This document shows, one piece after another, positions 63,547 through 64,000 of a stretch of 64,000 nt of DNA. The stretch is from Hygrocybe punicea (lineage: Eukaryota > Basidiomycota > Agaricomycetes > Agaricales > Hygrophoraceae). The notes beneath the pieces were generated by a model that searched no databases, had not been told where the DNA came from, and saw nothing but the letters and a program-made list of their open reading frames with translations. Each line of letters starts with the position of its first letter. Position 1 is the stretch's first letter. The position numbers were made by a program, and so were the translations under genes. Location: positions 6,644,891-6,708,890 of the forward strand of contig OY744461.1 of the NCBI GenBank assembly GCA_963556145.1, written 5' to 3'.

Positions 63547-64000
63547 ATGATGGTGATGGGTTCATATACTGCCATAGCAGATAAGAGGCTTGAGCAGCAG
63601 ATTGTTGAACAGTCCACTAAGCATGCATGATATGAAAGTCATACAGCAGCTGTAGCTAACGAACAGGAAACACAGTGTCTGAAGGAGCAAGCTTGGATGA
63701 TGGAGATAGGCAGCCCCATAATTAATGTTACACACTTGTAATTTTACATAATGTTATGAACACCCTAAATACTGCAAATTATATGAGCTAATAGGTCTTG
63801 TAAAGATTGTTCACATGTTCATGATTTCTTGAATAACAGATGGGGCTGCCTAGCCTCAGAAACATAGACAAATTTTGCCTCTACATATATGCCAATCTGA
63901 GGTCTTGTTGCTGACTTATTTGTCTCCCACAGTAGGGGGACTGAAAACAGGTGAATTGTTGGATATTTTGTAATACATGTAATATTCAAAATCTAAGCCT
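63547..64000. other. No recognisable gene
   Basis: AT-rich sequence without a convincing frame, repeat or splice pattern. Confidence 0.5.

Noticed and set aside
1..64000. tRNA or rRNA genes
   Set aside because: I saw no convincing cloverleaf or rRNA segment; a proper tRNA scan was not possible by eye.

Overview
This window reads as a transposon-dense stretch of a basidiomycete genome, most likely an Agaricomycete. The evidence is short (about 45-60 nt) GT-AG introns in the host-like genes, a full set of element families I associate with Agaricomycetes (Helitron with a C-terminal cysteine peptidase, hAT, long-TIR Tc1-like elements, tyrosine-recombinase retroelements, Ty3/gypsy), and two ordinary fungal genes. 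Only two genes look like resident host genes: a SNF2/RING DEAH-box ATPase (complement 18653-22018) and biotin-protein ligase BPL1 (complement 52128-54201, four exons, intact). Nearly everything else is mobile DNA, much of it nested.

Layout. 1-7241: autonomous-type Helitron (Rep + PIF1 helicase + peptidase) running into its 3' hairpin; the Rep domain is split by a frameshift. 7.8-10.0 kb: a GGTTC-rich hAT-like end, triplet repeats and a small solo LTR. 10.0-16.9 kb: a GGTTC hAT MITE split by a 6.1 kb long-TIR element (10235-16357) that carries a degraded Tc1-like transposase and a degraded accessory gene; the accessory gene is itself split by a 2.07 kb non-autonomous LTR element (12148-14213). 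17.6-18.3 kb: an intact-looking GGTTC MITE. 18.6-22.0 kb: the SNF2 gene. 22.2-25.6 kb: a giant palindrome with a GGTTC MITE inserted in one arm. 25.8-28.3 kb: a dead, 3'-truncated Ty1/copia element, followed by a CCAGGA minisatellite and hexamer repeats. 29.5-33.1 kb: a hAT element whose nine-exon transposase is open throughout. 33.1-34.5 kb: a second decayed Tc1-like transposase with the same kind of accessory reading frame beside it. 35.0-40.4 kb: a palindromic MITE split by a 4.6 kb TIR element that carries an unusual coiled-coil protein gene, now a pseudogene cut by two solo LTRs. 40.6-51.7 kb: a gag-like retroelement gene interrupted by a young 9.85 kb Ty3/gypsy element with near-identical 795 bp LTRs and an antisense Zn2Cys6-type gene. 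52.1-54.2 kb: BPL1. 54.25-59.9 kb: a third palindromic TTACAG element, starting 53 bp upstream of the BPL1 start codon and holding a gag/RT/tyrosine-recombinase retroelement. 60.2-60.7 kb: a MITE with the same termini as the 4.6 kb element. 61.0-63.0 kb: a second, intact copy of the gag-like gene with a truncated RT behind it.

Functional picture. The elements fall into a few families that have repeatedly inserted into one another. LTR-type insertions here consistently show 4-bp target duplications (GCGA, GCGT, GTGG, CCAA), the hAT-like ones 8-bp duplications, and the TTACAG long-TIR family TA sites. Best candidates for something undescribed: the coiled-coil/TIR element at 35-39.6 kb with its MITE at 60.2 kb; the two-gene Tc1-like elements; and the antisense Zn2Cys6 gene inside the young Ty3/gypsy element. 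All family assignments rest on motif recognition by eye; no search or alignment was run.
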